DNA from: Mycobacterium sp. PSTR-4-N
GTDB lineage: Bacteria; Actinomycetota; Actinomycetes; Mycobacteriales; Mycobacteriaceae
Direction of reading: 5' to 3'
Assembly (NCBI RefSeq): GCF_022348085.1
Contig: NZ_JAKRFN010000023.1
Span: 1-64,000 of the forward strand
DNA length: 64,000 nt
Shown: positions 15,822-23,810 of the stretch, piece after piece
Position numbering within the stretch: the stretch's first letter is position 1
Layout of the letters: each line of letters opens with the position of its first letter
Notes under the pieces: generated by a model
Seen by the model: only the letters and a program-made list of their open reading frames with translations
Databases searched by the model: none
Told to the model about the DNA's origin: nothing
Position numbers and translations under genes: made by a program

Positions 15822-15877
15822 GGATCGGCCGACCGGTTCGACGATGTGTGACGTCGGGTCATCGTCGCGGTCGATCC
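15822..15877. terminator. interrupted 18-bp stem-loop after the SnoaL gene
   Basis: Three arms pair in order: GGATC (15822-15826) with GATCC (15873-15877), GACCG (15831-15835) with CGGTC (15868-15872), and CGACGATG (15839-15846) with CATCGTCG (15860-15867). There is a 13-nt loop, with bulges on the left side only. It begins 2 nt after the SnoaL stop and ends 44 nt before the -10 box of TetR gene 2. A terminator is the simplest reading; an operator is the alternative. Confidence 0.5.
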
Positions 15878-15920
15878 GACGCGATACCGCCGTGGAAACA
15901 GCCGTCGCAGTTTCGGGGAA

Positions 15921-15926
15921 TACGAT
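15921..15926 (+). promoter_or_regulatory. -10 box (TACGAT) for TetR gene 2
   Basis: TACGAT lies 7 nt before the ATG at 15934, matching a leaderless mycobacterial promoter, and fixes that start over an earlier in-frame one at 15844. Confidence 0.55.
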
Positions 15927-15933
15927 CGGTGGT

Positions 15934-16512
15934 ATGGCCCGACCCAGAGAGTTCGATCGCGATGACGCGTTGAACAAGGCCATGCGGTTGTTCTGGGAGC
16001 AAGGTTTCCATCAGACGACGATCAGTCAACTCACCGAAGCCATGGGCATCTCGCCGCCAAGCCTTTACGCCGCATTCGGCGACAAGAGGCGCCTGTTCAG
16101 CGATGCGGTCGAGTGTTACGAGTCTGGTCCCAACGCCGTTGCCCGGCGAGCGGTGACGGCGGCAACGGTGAACGAGGTCATCGATGCGATGATGGATCTC
16201 GCGGTCACCGAGTATTGCCGACCCGGCAACCCCAGGGGATGCATGGTTCTCTCTGACGTGGCGTGCGCGCCGCAGCGTGCGCAGTGCCGTGACACCATTG
16301 CGGTTCGGCTCCGAAAAGCGTTGAGGGAGGGCGACCTGCCGCAGGGGTCGGACCCGCGCGCGTTGGCAAACTACATCGTTGCGGTGTTGACCGGCCTGTC
16401 CGCTTTAGCGCGTGACGGCGCCAACCGTCGCCAGCTGAGGGCCGTTGCGGATGTCGCGCGTCACGGTTGGTCAGCTCAATTGGCCGTGGCGGGGCAAACC
16501 ACTGTTATGTAG
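15934..16512 (+). CDS. TetR/AcrR-family transcriptional regulator (paralog 2)
   Basis: A 192-residue repressor with the DNA-binding domain in the first 55 residues (MARPREFDRDDALNKAMRLF ... ISPPSLYAAFGDKRRLF). It is paralogous to the regulator at 14694, so the TetR-SnoaL-TetR trio probably arose by duplication. The C-terminal half includes two Cys (DVACAPQRAQC) absent from paralog 1. The target is unknown; no gene directly follows in the same direction. The downstream neighbour (3beta-HSD) is convergent. Confidence 0.88.
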   Translation: MARPREFDRDDALNKAMRLFWEQGFHQTTISQLTEAMGISPPSLYAAFGDKRRLFSDAVECYESGPNAVARRAVTAATVNEVIDAMMDLAVTEYCRPGNPRGCMVLSDVACAPQRAQCRDTIAVRLRKALREGDLPQGSDPRALANYIVAVLTGLSALARDGANRRQLRAVADVARHGWSAQLAVAGQTTVM

Positions 16513-16666
16513 CGAACGATAATTAACTGCTGCGGGCGGCACAACAGCCGCACTCTCCGTTGGCCGACCAGGTGTGCGTCGGGCGCTCGAATGGTTGGAT
16601 ATCAATCGCTACATATCACGCAAACCACCAGCGCCCCATCGTGATTCGAACGCGGGCCCTGGCGTC

Positions 16667-17779
16667 TCAGCCCTTGGGTGTCACCGGCGCCGCGACGTGC
16701 ACCAGCGGCTCGCCGGCGGCGGCCTTCATCCGTTCGAACAACTCGACGTAGTAGGGGAGGCATTGCTGCAGCGCCTCCTCGGTGGTGAACAGCGGCTGAT
16801 AGCCCAGATCGCGCTGCGCCTTGTCGATCGAGAAGTAGTTGTCGAGGTAAAGCCGTTCCACCGCAAGCGGTTCCAGCAGCGGCTTGGGTGCGCCGAAGCG
16901 GAAATGCAGGAACTGCCACACCGTCATCGCGAACCACACGAGACGGCCCGGCACGCGCAGCCGGGGGTACGGCTGACCGCACGCCTCGACGACCGGTCGG
17001 GAGAACTCGAACATGTTGATCGGTTCGCCGTCATTGATGAAGTACGCCTGTCCGGGTGCGGTGCCGCCGGGGACCAGGTGCTCGGCGGCGAGGATGAACC
17101 CGTGCACCAGGTTGGCGATGTAGGAGTTATCGAGCTTGACGTTCTTGCTCCCGACCAGGACCTTCACGTGGCCGGCCAGCACGCTCTCGAAGACGCGCCG
17201 GAACATCGTCTGATCGCCGCGGCCCCAGATGCCGCTGGGCCGGATCGAGCACGTGAGCATGCCGTGGTCCCCGTTGGCGGCCAGCACGAACTTCTCGGCC
17301 GTCACCTTGGTCTCGGTGTAGAGGTCGTTGAACCGCGCGGTGTAGGGCAGCGTCTCGTCGCCGCCGGAGATGCGCTGGCCGCCCATCACCACGCTGTTGG
17401 ACGCGGTGTAGACGAAGCGCTGGGTGCCGGCTTGTTGAGCCGCGCGCACCAGGTTCTGCGTGCCGGTGACGTTGACCGCGAAGCTGCGCTGCCGAAACTG
17501 CTCGCTCACCGCCCCGCCGCCCGTCAGATCGATGATCGCCGCGGTGTGGAACACCGTGTCGATGCCCTCGACCGCGCGGGCGACGTCGGCGGTGTCGGTG
17601 ATGTCGCCCTCGAGGACCTCGAGCTGTGGGTGCTTAGGCAGGGAAGAGGGCACCCGGTCGAAGCTGCGCACCCGAAGTCCGCGGTCGAGCAGTTCGCTCA
17701 CCAGGTTGGCCCCCACGAAGCCGGAGCCGCCGGTGACCAGGACCCGGCCCAGCTCGGTCGTCAACGATGCATCACCCAT
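16667..17779 (-). CDS. 3beta-hydroxysteroid dehydrogenase / delta5-delta4 isomerase
   Basis: A 370-residue extended SDR strongly resembling M. tuberculosis Rv1106c, which oxidises cholesterol to cholest-4-en-3-one with NAD+. The dinucleotide motif is VTGGSGFVGANLV (residues 15-27) and the catalytic YTETK motif (Y-x-x-x-K) is preceded by SNSVVMGGQ. The conserved LLEPLAVERLYLDNYFSIDKAQRDLGYQP lies near the C-terminus. The ATG at 17777-17779 has a TACCCT -10 box 6 nt upstream and a KstR-type palindrome just beyond. It sits next to xseBA exactly as in Rv1106c-Rv1108c. Confidence 0.93.
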   Translation of the reverse strand: MGDASLTTELGRVLVTGGSGFVGANLVSELLDRGLRVRSFDRVPSSLPKHPQLEVLEGDITDTADVARAVEGIDTVFHTAAIIDLTGGGAVSEQFRQRSFAVNVTGTQNLVRAAQQAGTQRFVYTASNSVVMGGQRISGGDETLPYTARFNDLYTETKVTAEKFVLAANGDHGMLTCSIRPSGIWGRGDQTMFRRVFESVLAGHVKVLVGSKNVKLDNSYIANLVHGFILAAEHLVPGGTAPGQAYFINDGEPINMFEFSRPVVEACGQPYPRLRVPGRLVWFAMTVWQFLHFRFGAPKPLLEPLAVERLYLDNYFSIDKAQRDLGYQPLFTTEEALQQCLPYYVELFERMKAAAGEPLVHVAAPVTPKG

Positions 17780-17785
17780 GGGGGC

Positions 17786-17791
17786 AGGGTA
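17786..17791 (-). promoter_or_regulatory. -10 box (TACCCT on minus strand) for 3beta-HSD
   Basis: Read on the minus strand, TACCCT ends 6 nt before the ATG at 17779, a leaderless arrangement. The KstR-like operator begins 2 nt upstream of it. Confidence 0.55.
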
Positions 17792-17793
17792 AC

Positions 17794-17807
17794 TGAAACG
17801 TGTTCCA
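17794..17807. promoter_or_regulatory. KstR-type operator upstream of 3beta-HSD
   Basis: TGAAACGTGTTCCA fits the published KstR consensus TNNAACNNGTTNNA at every fixed position. It lies in the spacer just upstream of the 3beta-HSD -10 box, where a bound repressor would block RNA polymerase. KstR is the cholesterol-catabolism repressor of mycobacteria, which suits a steroid dehydrogenase. KstR itself is not in this window. Confidence 0.7.
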
Positions 17808-17841
17808 ATTTTCTAGCATGGACCGCAGTGCGGTCCCGCGG

Positions 17842-18054
17842 TCACTCGCCGGAATCCTCGCTCGCGGCCAACGCGTCGGCCACTCTCTTGCGTGCGCCAG
17901 CTAAGTGCTCCTCGCAGCATTTCGCCAGCGCTTCGCCCCGTTCCCATAGTTTCAGCGATGCATCGAGATCGAGACCCCCATGCTCGAGCTGCTGCACGAC
18001 CTCGATCAGCTCGTCGCGCGCCTCCTCGTAGCCGAGTTTGCTAATAGGCTTCAT
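17842..18054 (-). CDS. xseB: exodeoxyribonuclease VII small subunit
   Basis: A 70-residue helical protein with the XseB signature GYEEARDELIEVVQQLEHGGLDLDASLKLWERGEAL. It associates with XseA to form ExoVII, which degrades single-stranded DNA from both ends. The start overlaps the xseA stop by 4 nt (ATGA), so the subunits are translationally coupled. Confidence 0.95.
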   Translation of the reverse strand: MKPISKLGYEEARDELIEVVQQLEHGGLDLDASLKLWERGEALAKCCEEHLAGARKRVADALAASEDSGE

Positions 18055-19298
18055 AACAGGTCCTCCGCCCCACCCTCGCCCTCGCTGATCGCCGTCACCG
18101 CGCCGTCGGCCACCCGCACGCGCAACCGTGTGCCCGCCGGAGCGTCGGCCGCCGACTGCAGCACGTGCGGTGCGCCGCTCGCCGGGACAGCCTGGACCAC
18201 GGCGTAGCCTCGCGCCAGCGTGGCTGCCGGACCCAGTGTGCTCAGCCGTGCCGACAGGTGACCGATCCGGTCGGATTCGATGTCGAGCAGCCGGGCGATG
18301 TCGCGCCGGCCCGCTCGGCGCGCCCGGTGGATCTCGTCGGCGCGGGCGGCGATGGCATCCAGCGGCCGGGCCAGCACGGGACGGCTACGCAGTTGGCTCA
18401 CCGTGTGCTGTTCGCGATTGACCCAGTTCCGCAGTGCCCGCGCGCTGCGCCGGCGCAGATCGGCCACCAACGCCAGCTCGGCCGTCGTGTCGGGCACGAT
18501 GCGCTTGGCCGCATCGGTCGGCGTCGCGGCCCGCAGATCGGCCACGAGATCGCACAGCGGATTGTCGGGCTCGTGACCGATGGCGCTCACCACCGGCGTC
18601 GTGCACTTGGCGATCTCGCGGCACAGCGTCTCGTCGGAGAAGGGCAGCAGGTCCTCCACGCTGCCACCCCCGCGCGCGAGCACGATCACGTCGACCTCGG
18701 GGTGTGCGTCGAGCGCGCGCAGCGCTTCCACGATCTGGGGCACCGCGTTGGGGCCTTGCACCACGGTGTTGCGCACCTCGAAGCACACCGCCGGCCACCG
18801 AGCCGAGGCAACGGCCATGATGTCGTGCTCGGCCGCCGACGCCCGGCCGGTGATCAAGCCGATCGTGCCCGGCAGGAACGGGATCGGCCGCTTCAGCCGG
18901 GCGTCGAACAGGCCCTCGGCGTCGAGCAAGCGCCGCAGCCGATCGATGCGGGCCAGCAGCTCGCCGATCCCGACGGCACGGATCTCACTGACCCGCAGCG
19001 AGAACGTCCCGCGGCCGGTGTAGAAATTCGGCTTGCCGTAGACGATCACCTGAGTGCCGTCGGTCATCTTCACCGGCGCGTTGGTGACCAGGTCTCGCGG
19101 GCAGGTCAGCGACAGCGACATGTCGGCGGCGGGGTCCCGCAGCGTGATGAACGCGGTGTTCGAGTTCGGTCGCAGCGTCAGCTGGGCGATCTGTCCCTCG
19201 ACCCAGACCGCGCCGAGCTTGTCGATCCAGCCCGCGACGCGGATCGCGACACCGCGGACGGGAAAGGGGTTCTCCGGTGACTGCCCGGGACTGGTCAC
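18051..19298 (-). CDS. xseA: exodeoxyribonuclease VII large subunit
   Basis: A 415-residue ExoVII catalytic subunit. An N-terminal OB-fold (about 15-110, WVEGQIAQLTLRPNSNTAF ... YGKPNFYTGRGTFSLRV) precedes the nuclease domain, which has LITGRASAAEHD, VIVLARGGGSVEDL and AIGHEPDNPLCD. A coiled C-terminal region follows. The catalytic-domain phrase DLLPFSDE is also present. The GTG start overlaps the stop of the upstream lipid-droplet-type gene (GTGA), so three genes form one overlapping operon. Confidence 0.96.
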   Translation of the reverse strand: MTSPGQSPENPFPVRGVAIRVAGWIDKLGAVWVEGQIAQLTLRPNSNTAFITLRDPAADMSLSLTCPRDLVTNAPVKMTDGTQVIVYGKPNFYTGRGTFSLRVSEIRAVGIGELLARIDRLRRLLDAEGLFDARLKRPIPFLPGTIGLITGRASAAEHDIMAVASARWPAVCFEVRNTVVQGPNAVPQIVEALRALDAHPEVDVIVLARGGGSVEDLLPFSDETLCREIAKCTTPVVSAIGHEPDNPLCDLVADLRAATPTDAAKRIVPDTTAELALVADLRRRSARALRNWVNREQHTVSQLRSRPVLARPLDAIAARADEIHRARRAGRRDIARLLDIESDRIGHLSARLSTLGPAATLARGYAVVQAVPASGAPHVLQSAADAPAGTRLRVRVADGAVTAISEGEGGAEDLL

Positions 19299-19870
19299 TT
19301 CGCCGACGCGCGCGTGATCCTGTTGGCCAGCAGGGTCTGGAACGGGGCGCGCGCCTTCGTCGTCTCCTCATAGGCGAGCAGCGCTTCCAGGTCCGTGATC
19401 CGCAGCGAGGTCAGGCGCGCGCGCAGCTGAGCCAGCGTCAGATTCTGATAGTCGATCTCGGTGACGATCTCCGGTGCGTCGGTCGACGACGCTGACGAGG
19501 CAGGTGCCGTGGTGTTCGGGGTCTCCGGTTCCTCGCTGAACAGCGCGAAGCGACCCTCGGTGAGTCGTTCGCCGTCGCGCACCGGCAACGTGACCACATC
19601 GGCGTCCGACTCCTCGGCGGCCGGAATGTCCTCGTCGAAGGTCGCCCACTCGGGCTGCTCGTCCTTGGGCGGGAACATCGTGTCGAGCGTCTCGTCGCCC
19701 TTGATCACCAGAACTGCGACGTCCTGCTGCACCTTCATCACGATCTGGGCGATCTGACTCGCGATCGTCATCGGGTACATCAGGATGGTCTGCGGGAGCT
19801 TGCGGGTTTCCTCGATCGCGGTCACCGCTGCACCCACCAGCAGACGGACCCCGTACGGTGCAGTTGCCAT
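19295..19870 (-). CDS. Rv1109c-like protein (lipid droplet-associated family)
   Basis: A 191-residue protein conserved in mycobacteria at this place. The N-terminal 55 residues (GVRLLVGAAVTAIEETRKL ... ASQIAQIVMKVQQDVAVLV) are amphipathic or weakly hydrophobic. The middle is acidic and disordered. The C-terminus (NLTLAQLRARLTSLRITDLEALLAYEE) forms a small helical domain. Orthologs are annotated as lipid droplet-associated, which I treat as known only by annotation. It is the first gene of the operon with xseA and xseB and divergent from ispH, with 52 nt between the starts. Confidence 0.8.
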   Translation of the reverse strand: MATAPYGVRLLVGAAVTAIEETRKLPQTILMYPMTIASQIAQIVMKVQQDVAVLVIKGDETLDTMFPPKDEQPEWATFDEDIPAAEESDADVVTLPVRDGERLTEGRFALFSEEPETPNTTAPASSASSTDAPEIVTEIDYQNLTLAQLRARLTSLRITDLEALLAYEETTKARAPFQTLLANRITRASAK

Positions 19871-19910
19871 GGCGACAGCCTACGGCTGGGCAGCGCGGGG
19901 AGCCGATCAG

Positions 19911-19916
19911 TACCCT
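19911..19916 (+). promoter_or_regulatory. -10 box (TACCCT) for ispH
   Basis: TACCCT ends 6 nt before the ATG at 19923, giving a leaderless ispH mRNA and supporting that start over in-frame upstream codons. Confidence 0.55.
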
Positions 19917-19922
19917 GGACTC

Positions 19923-20936
19923 ATGCCGTCGACTGTCAACATGGGGATTCCTGGCGCCAGCCGATCCGCGCTGGGCACCGCTGCGGGCGACGACGCGGGC
20001 AAGCGGGTCCTGCTGGCCGAGCCGCGCGGCTACTGCGCCGGCGTGGACCGCGCGGTCGAGACCGTCGAGCGCGCCCTCGAGAAGCACGGCGCACCGGTCT
20101 ACGTCCGGCACGAGATCGTGCACAACCGCTATGTCGTCGACACGCTGGCAAAAGCCGGCGCGGTGTTCGTCGAGCAGACCGACGAGGTGCCCGAAGGCGC
20201 CATCGTGGTGTTCTCCGCCCACGGCGTCGCGCCCACGGTGCACGAGGAGGCGAAGGCCCGGAAACTGCAGACCATCGACGCCACGTGCCCGCTGGTCACC
20301 AAGGTGCACAACGAGGCCAAGCGGTTCGCCCGCGATGACTACGACATCCTGCTCGTCGGCCATGTCGGCCACGAGGAGGTCGTCGGCACCGCCGGAGAGG
20401 CCCCCGACCACGTCCAGGTCGTCGACAACCCCGATGCGGTCGAGGGCGTCACCGTCCGCGACCCCGACAAGGTGGTCTGGCTCTCCCAGACGACCCTGTC
20501 GGTCGACGAGACCATGGAGACCGTGCGTCGGCTGCGCGAGAAGTTCCCGACGCTGCAGGACCCGCCCAGCGACGACATCTGCTACGCCACCCAGAACCGC
20601 CAGGTCGCCGTCAAGGCGATGGCCCCTGAGTGCGACCTCGTCATCGTCGTCGGGTCGAAGAACTCGTCGAACTCGGTGCGCCTGGTCGAGGTCGCCCTGG
20701 GCGCCGGTGCAGCGGCCGCGCACCTGGTCGACTACGCCGAGGACATCGACCCGGCGTGGCTGGACGGGGTGACGACGGTGGGCGTGACGTCCGGTGCGTC
20801 GGTGCCCGAGATCCTCGTGCGCGGCGTGCTCGACAGGCTGGCCGAACACGGCTTCGGGACCGTGCAGCCGGTGACCACCGCGAACGAGACACTCGTGTTC
20901 GCTCTGCCCCGAGAGATCCGGCCGGCGCGCGCGTAG
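19923..20936 (+). CDS. ispH: 4-hydroxy-3-methylbut-2-enyl diphosphate reductase
   Basis: A 337-residue IspH/LytB, the last enzyme of the MEP isoprenoid pathway, reducing HMBPP to IPP and DMAPP. The three [4Fe-4S] cysteines are C38 (RGYCAGVDRAVE), C122 (ATCPLVTKVH) and C220 (ICYATQNRQ). The catalytic Glu/His motifs VRHEIVHN, FSAHGVAP and VGHVGHEEV are present. It matches M. tuberculosis Rv1110 (LytB2) in place and length. The start at 19923 is fixed by the -10 box. Confidence 0.97.
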   Translation: MPSTVNMGIPGASRSALGTAAGDDAGKRVLLAEPRGYCAGVDRAVETVERALEKHGAPVYVRHEIVHNRYVVDTLAKAGAVFVEQTDEVPEGAIVVFSAHGVAPTVHEEAKARKLQTIDATCPLVTKVHNEAKRFARDDYDILLVGHVGHEEVVGTAGEAPDHVQVVDNPDAVEGVTVRDPDKVVWLSQTTLSVDETMETVRRLREKFPTLQDPPSDDICYATQNRQVAVKAMAPECDLVIVVGSKNSSNSVRLVEVALGAGAAAAHLVDYAEDIDPAWLDGVTTVGVTSGASVPEILVRGVLDRLAEHGFGTVQPVTTANETLVFALPREIRPARA

Positions 20937-20940
20937 CGGG

Positions 20941-20946
20941 TACGTT
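20941..20946 (+). promoter_or_regulatory. -10-like box (TACGTT) for the penicillin-binding lipoprotein
   Basis: TACGTT ends 8 nt before the GTG at 20955, directly after the ispH stop, so the gene can be transcribed on its own as well as by read-through. Confidence 0.4.
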
Positions 20947-20954
20947 CGGCACCC

Positions 20955-22727
20955 GTGGGTGTGCGCGGGAGATCATCGGCTGTCCTGTTCGTCGTCCTGC
21001 TCCTGCTGGCGGGTTGCAGCAGCGCTGAAGACCGGCTCCGGTCCACCGTCACGGCGTTCGCCGATGCCCTCAGCCGGGGTGACGCCGCCGCAGCAGCCGC
21101 GCTGACCACCGACCAGGCTGCGGCCACCACGACGCTGGACGCCCTGTTCGCGAGCCTGGGCAAGGACGTCCACGTCGGTGTCGCCCAGACGGCCGAGGAC
21201 GACGGTGCAGGCACCTTCACGCTCGACACGACGTGGAAGTTCGGCCCGGACAAGAAGATCGAGTGGAAATACAGCGCCGACGGCCGGGCCGCGAGCGCGG
21301 GCGACGACTGGAAGATCCAGTGGGATGCCACCACGGTCGCGCCCGGTCTGGACAAGGGGCCGCTGTCGTTCAGCACGCTCGTCCCGCAACCCGCCGCTCG
21401 CGTCCTCGACCGCACCGGCGCCGAACTGCTCACCCAGCACGTCGTCACGCTGATCGATCTCGCGCCCGGAGCGGACGTCAATGCCGTTGCCGCACTGCTC
21501 AATCCGATCGCGCCGACGATCACCCCAGAATCGCTGGCCGGTGAGCTCGCCGGCGGCAAGCCCGTCACCGCGATCACGTTGCGCGAGGAGGATCTGGCGC
21601 CCATCGAGGCGCAGCTGACCGCGCTGCCGAACGTCACGCTGCGGCCGCAGACCCGGCTGCTCGCGACCGATCGCACGCTGACCTCACCCACGCTGTCGGG
21701 GCTCTCGGACCTCTGGCAGCAGCGCATGGATGCCGCGGACGGCTGGGCGGTGACGGCCCAGACCGCGGCGGGCGCGCAGCGCGTCGGCGGGCAGGACGCC
21801 AAACCCGTCGGCGACATTTCCGCCACCGTGGACATCGGGATGCAGCGCGCGGCAGAAGACGCGCTGGCACCGCTGCCGACACCCGCTGCACTGGTCGCGA
21901 TCCAACCGTCGACCGGCAGTCTGCTCGCCGTCGCACAGAACGCTCCCGCCGACGCCCGGGGCCCGATCGCGCTCACCGGTTTGTATCCGCCCGGGTCCAC
22001 GTTCAAGACCGTCACCGTGTCGGCCGCGTTGCAGGCCGGCCAGGTCACTCCTGACAGCGTCGTCGGCTGCCCGGGCACCGAGAACATCGAGGGCAGGCAG
22101 ATCCCCAACGACGACGAATTCGATCTCGGCGAGGTGCCTCTGCACACCGCGTTCGCCAAGTCGTGCAACACCACGATGGGTCGCCTCGCGGTGAACCTGC
22201 CGCCCGATGCGCTCACCGACGCGGCCGCACAACTGGGCCTGGGTATCGACTTCACCGCGCCCGGGATGACCACCGTGACGGGTTCGGTACCGGTCGCCGA
22301 CACCTCGGCGCTGCGTGTCGAGGAGGGCATCGGCCAGGGCGAGGTCACCGCGTCGCCGTTCGGGATGGCCCTGGTCGCCGCGACGCTGGCGCGGGGCTCG
22401 GTGCCGATGCCGAGCATCGTCGCCGGTCAACCGGCCACCGCCGACCGCATCCCGCAACCACTGCCCGCCGGCGTCGACGAGCAGGTCAAGGCCATGATGG
22501 CCGAGACCATCAGCGGGGGCACCGCCACCCAGCTGCAGGACATCCCCGGCATGCTCGGCAAGACGGGCACCGCCGAGTACGTCGGTGCCGACGGGGTGCA
22601 ACGTGCGCACGGGTGGTTCGTCGGCATCCACGACGACCTCGCGCTCGCGGTGTTCGTCAGCGACGCAGAATCCTCGACACCTGCGGTCGACGCCGCGGGC
22701 CGGTTCCTCCGGACCACGATGTCCTAG
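20955..22727 (+). CDS. penicillin-binding transpeptidase lipoprotein
   Basis: A 590-residue class B PBP. The signal sequence ends in lipobox LLLAGC (C21). An NTF2-like MecA N-terminal domain (about 25-125) and a dimerisation region follow, then the transpeptidase domain with S-x-x-K at 348-351 (GSTFK), S-x-N at 403-405 (SCN) and KTG at 536-538. It resembles M. tuberculosis Rv2864c (PBP-lipo) in domain order and several motifs (LYPPGSTFK, VTGSVP, SPFGMALVAAT). It cross-links peptidoglycan outside the membrane. In M. tuberculosis no such gene lies between ispH and Rv1111c as I recall, so this copy may be a paralog. Its stop overlaps the convergent DUF6542 stop (CTAG). Confidence 0.9.
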   Translation: MGVRGRSSAVLFVVLLLLAGCSSAEDRLRSTVTAFADALSRGDAAAAAALTTDQAAATTTLDALFASLGKDVHVGVAQTAEDDGAGTFTLDTTWKFGPDKKIEWKYSADGRAASAGDDWKIQWDATTVAPGLDKGPLSFSTLVPQPAARVLDRTGAELLTQHVVTLIDLAPGADVNAVAALLNPIAPTITPESLAGELAGGKPVTAITLREEDLAPIEAQLTALPNVTLRPQTRLLATDRTLTSPTLSGLSDLWQQRMDAADGWAVTAQTAAGAQRVGGQDAKPVGDISATVDIGMQRAAEDALAPLPTPAALVAIQPSTGSLLAVAQNAPADARGPIALTGLYPPGSTFKTVTVSAALQAGQVTPDSVVGCPGTENIEGRQIPNDDEFDLGEVPLHTAFAKSCNTTMGRLAVNLPPDALTDAAAQLGLGIDFTAPGMTTVTGSVPVADTSALRVEEGIGQGEVTASPFGMALVAATLARGSVPMPSIVAGQPATADRIPQPLPAGVDEQVKAMMAETISGGTATQLQDIPGMLGKTGTAEYVGADGVQRAHGWFVGIHDDLALAVFVSDAESSTPAVDAAGRFLRTTMS

Positions 22728-23728
22728 ATGTCGTACTCCCAGCGATCGGCCCCGACGTCGCGGGACGGCCGCCGCCGCGGCCGGTACTCCTGGTCGTCGG
22801 CATGAGTATCGGAGTCGCTGCCGCGGTACCGCACCCGGGACACCGGGTGGTGGGTGCTGCTCTCACGTGGCTCGTAGTCGTCATAGCGCGGCCGTCGGGT
22901 CGGGCGGTCGTAGCCGCCGAGGCGCTCGCCGGGCGGCATGCGCGATTCGCGCGTCGACGACGGGCGGGGCCGACGCCTCGGTTCGGCCGGGGGCACCTCG
23001 TCCGGGCGGGGGCGGCGGCGGCGCGGCCGGTCGAGATCGACGACCGGTTCGATGATCTCGGTGGGCGCCGGGGGCCGGGCGTGCCGTGAACGCGACGGGG
23101 CGGCACGCCTGGTGGGCCGTTCGGCGCGCGCACGAGCCTTCGCGGCGTCTCTCGGCCGCTCGGTGCGCTTGGCCGCGGTGTGGCGCCGGCGGGGCTCCTT
23201 CGGCTTCTTGTCCGCGGGCTCGGCGTCGTCGGTCCCGGTGCCTCGGGTGACGAAGCCGGACAGCTTGGCCGACACCGAGCTGCTGTGGCCGTTCGGTGCG
23301 GCGCCGAGGTAGCGGCGCGCGATCCCGACGACGAGAACGGCCGCAGAGGTGAAGAACATCAGCGGGAAACGTTCGATGAGCGGGTAACCGCAGTTGATCA
23401 GGAGGTCCTTGATGCCCTTGATCTCACTGGAGTGCATCAGGAAGTAGGCGCCCGGCACCGTGACGAACAGCAGCAGCGGCGGCTGGATGACGGCGGTGAA
23501 CAGGCCCTGACGGCGGACGGCCAGCACCGCTGTGAGACAGCCCATGACGTAGAGCACCGAGAACACGGTCGTCAACGCGCCACCGCCGGAGCCAGCGTCG
23601 ATGGCGAAGCCGGCCGTGCAGGCGGCCACGGCGATCAGAATGGCGCCCCACCAGGGCACTCCCGCGATACCGGGGTGCGCGGAGCGGAGGTCGGCTGGTA
23701 TCGCCGCGCGCGCACTTTGTCCTGACAC
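22724..23728 (-). CDS. DUF6542 membrane protein with long Arg/Pro-rich tail (Rv1111c-like)
   Basis: A 334-residue protein. Four hydrophobic segments lie in the first 140 residues (about 25-45, 50-70, 78-97 and 120-140). They are followed by about 190 residues very rich in Arg, Pro, Glu and Asp with no recognisable fold (for example RRRPRPDEVPPAEPRRRPRP). The membrane part fits DUF6542; the function is unknown. The GTG at 23726-23728 is chosen because a TACGGT -10 box lies 6 nt upstream and because longer starts would run into ychF, which is divergent. The basic tail could contact anionic lipid or nucleic acid; that is inference. Confidence 0.8.
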   Translation of the reverse strand: MSGQSARAAIPADLRSAHPGIAGVPWWGAILIAVAACTAGFAIDAGSGGGALTTVFSVLYVMGCLTAVLAVRRQGLFTAVIQPPLLLFVTVPGAYFLMHSSEIKGIKDLLINCGYPLIERFPLMFFTSAAVLVVGIARRYLGAAPNGHSSSVSAKLSGFVTRGTGTDDAEPADKKPKEPRRRHTAAKRTERPRDAAKARARAERPTRRAAPSRSRHARPPAPTEIIEPVVDLDRPRRRRPRPDEVPPAEPRRRPRPSSTRESRMPPGERLGGYDRPTRRPRYDDYEPRESSTHHPVSRVRYRGSDSDTHADDQEYRPRRRPSRDVGADRWEYDI

Positions 23729-23734
23729 ACGTCG

Positions 23735-23740
23735 ACCGTA
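23735..23740 (-). promoter_or_regulatory. -10 box (TACGGT on minus strand) for DUF6542 gene
   Basis: TACGGT on the minus strand ends 6 nt before the GTG at 23728. Confidence 0.45.
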
Positions 23741-23810
23741 CCGGCTGGGGTGACCGCACGCCGCCAGCGGACGCCTGCGTGGCGGTGACATCTGGCAGAC
23801 TGTGGACTCC

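Noticed and set aside
16641..16660. GATTCGAAC string resembling a tRNA T-loop near 16643
   Set aside because: Flanking bases do not form a T-stem, and no D-arm, anticodon arm or acceptor stem could be assembled.
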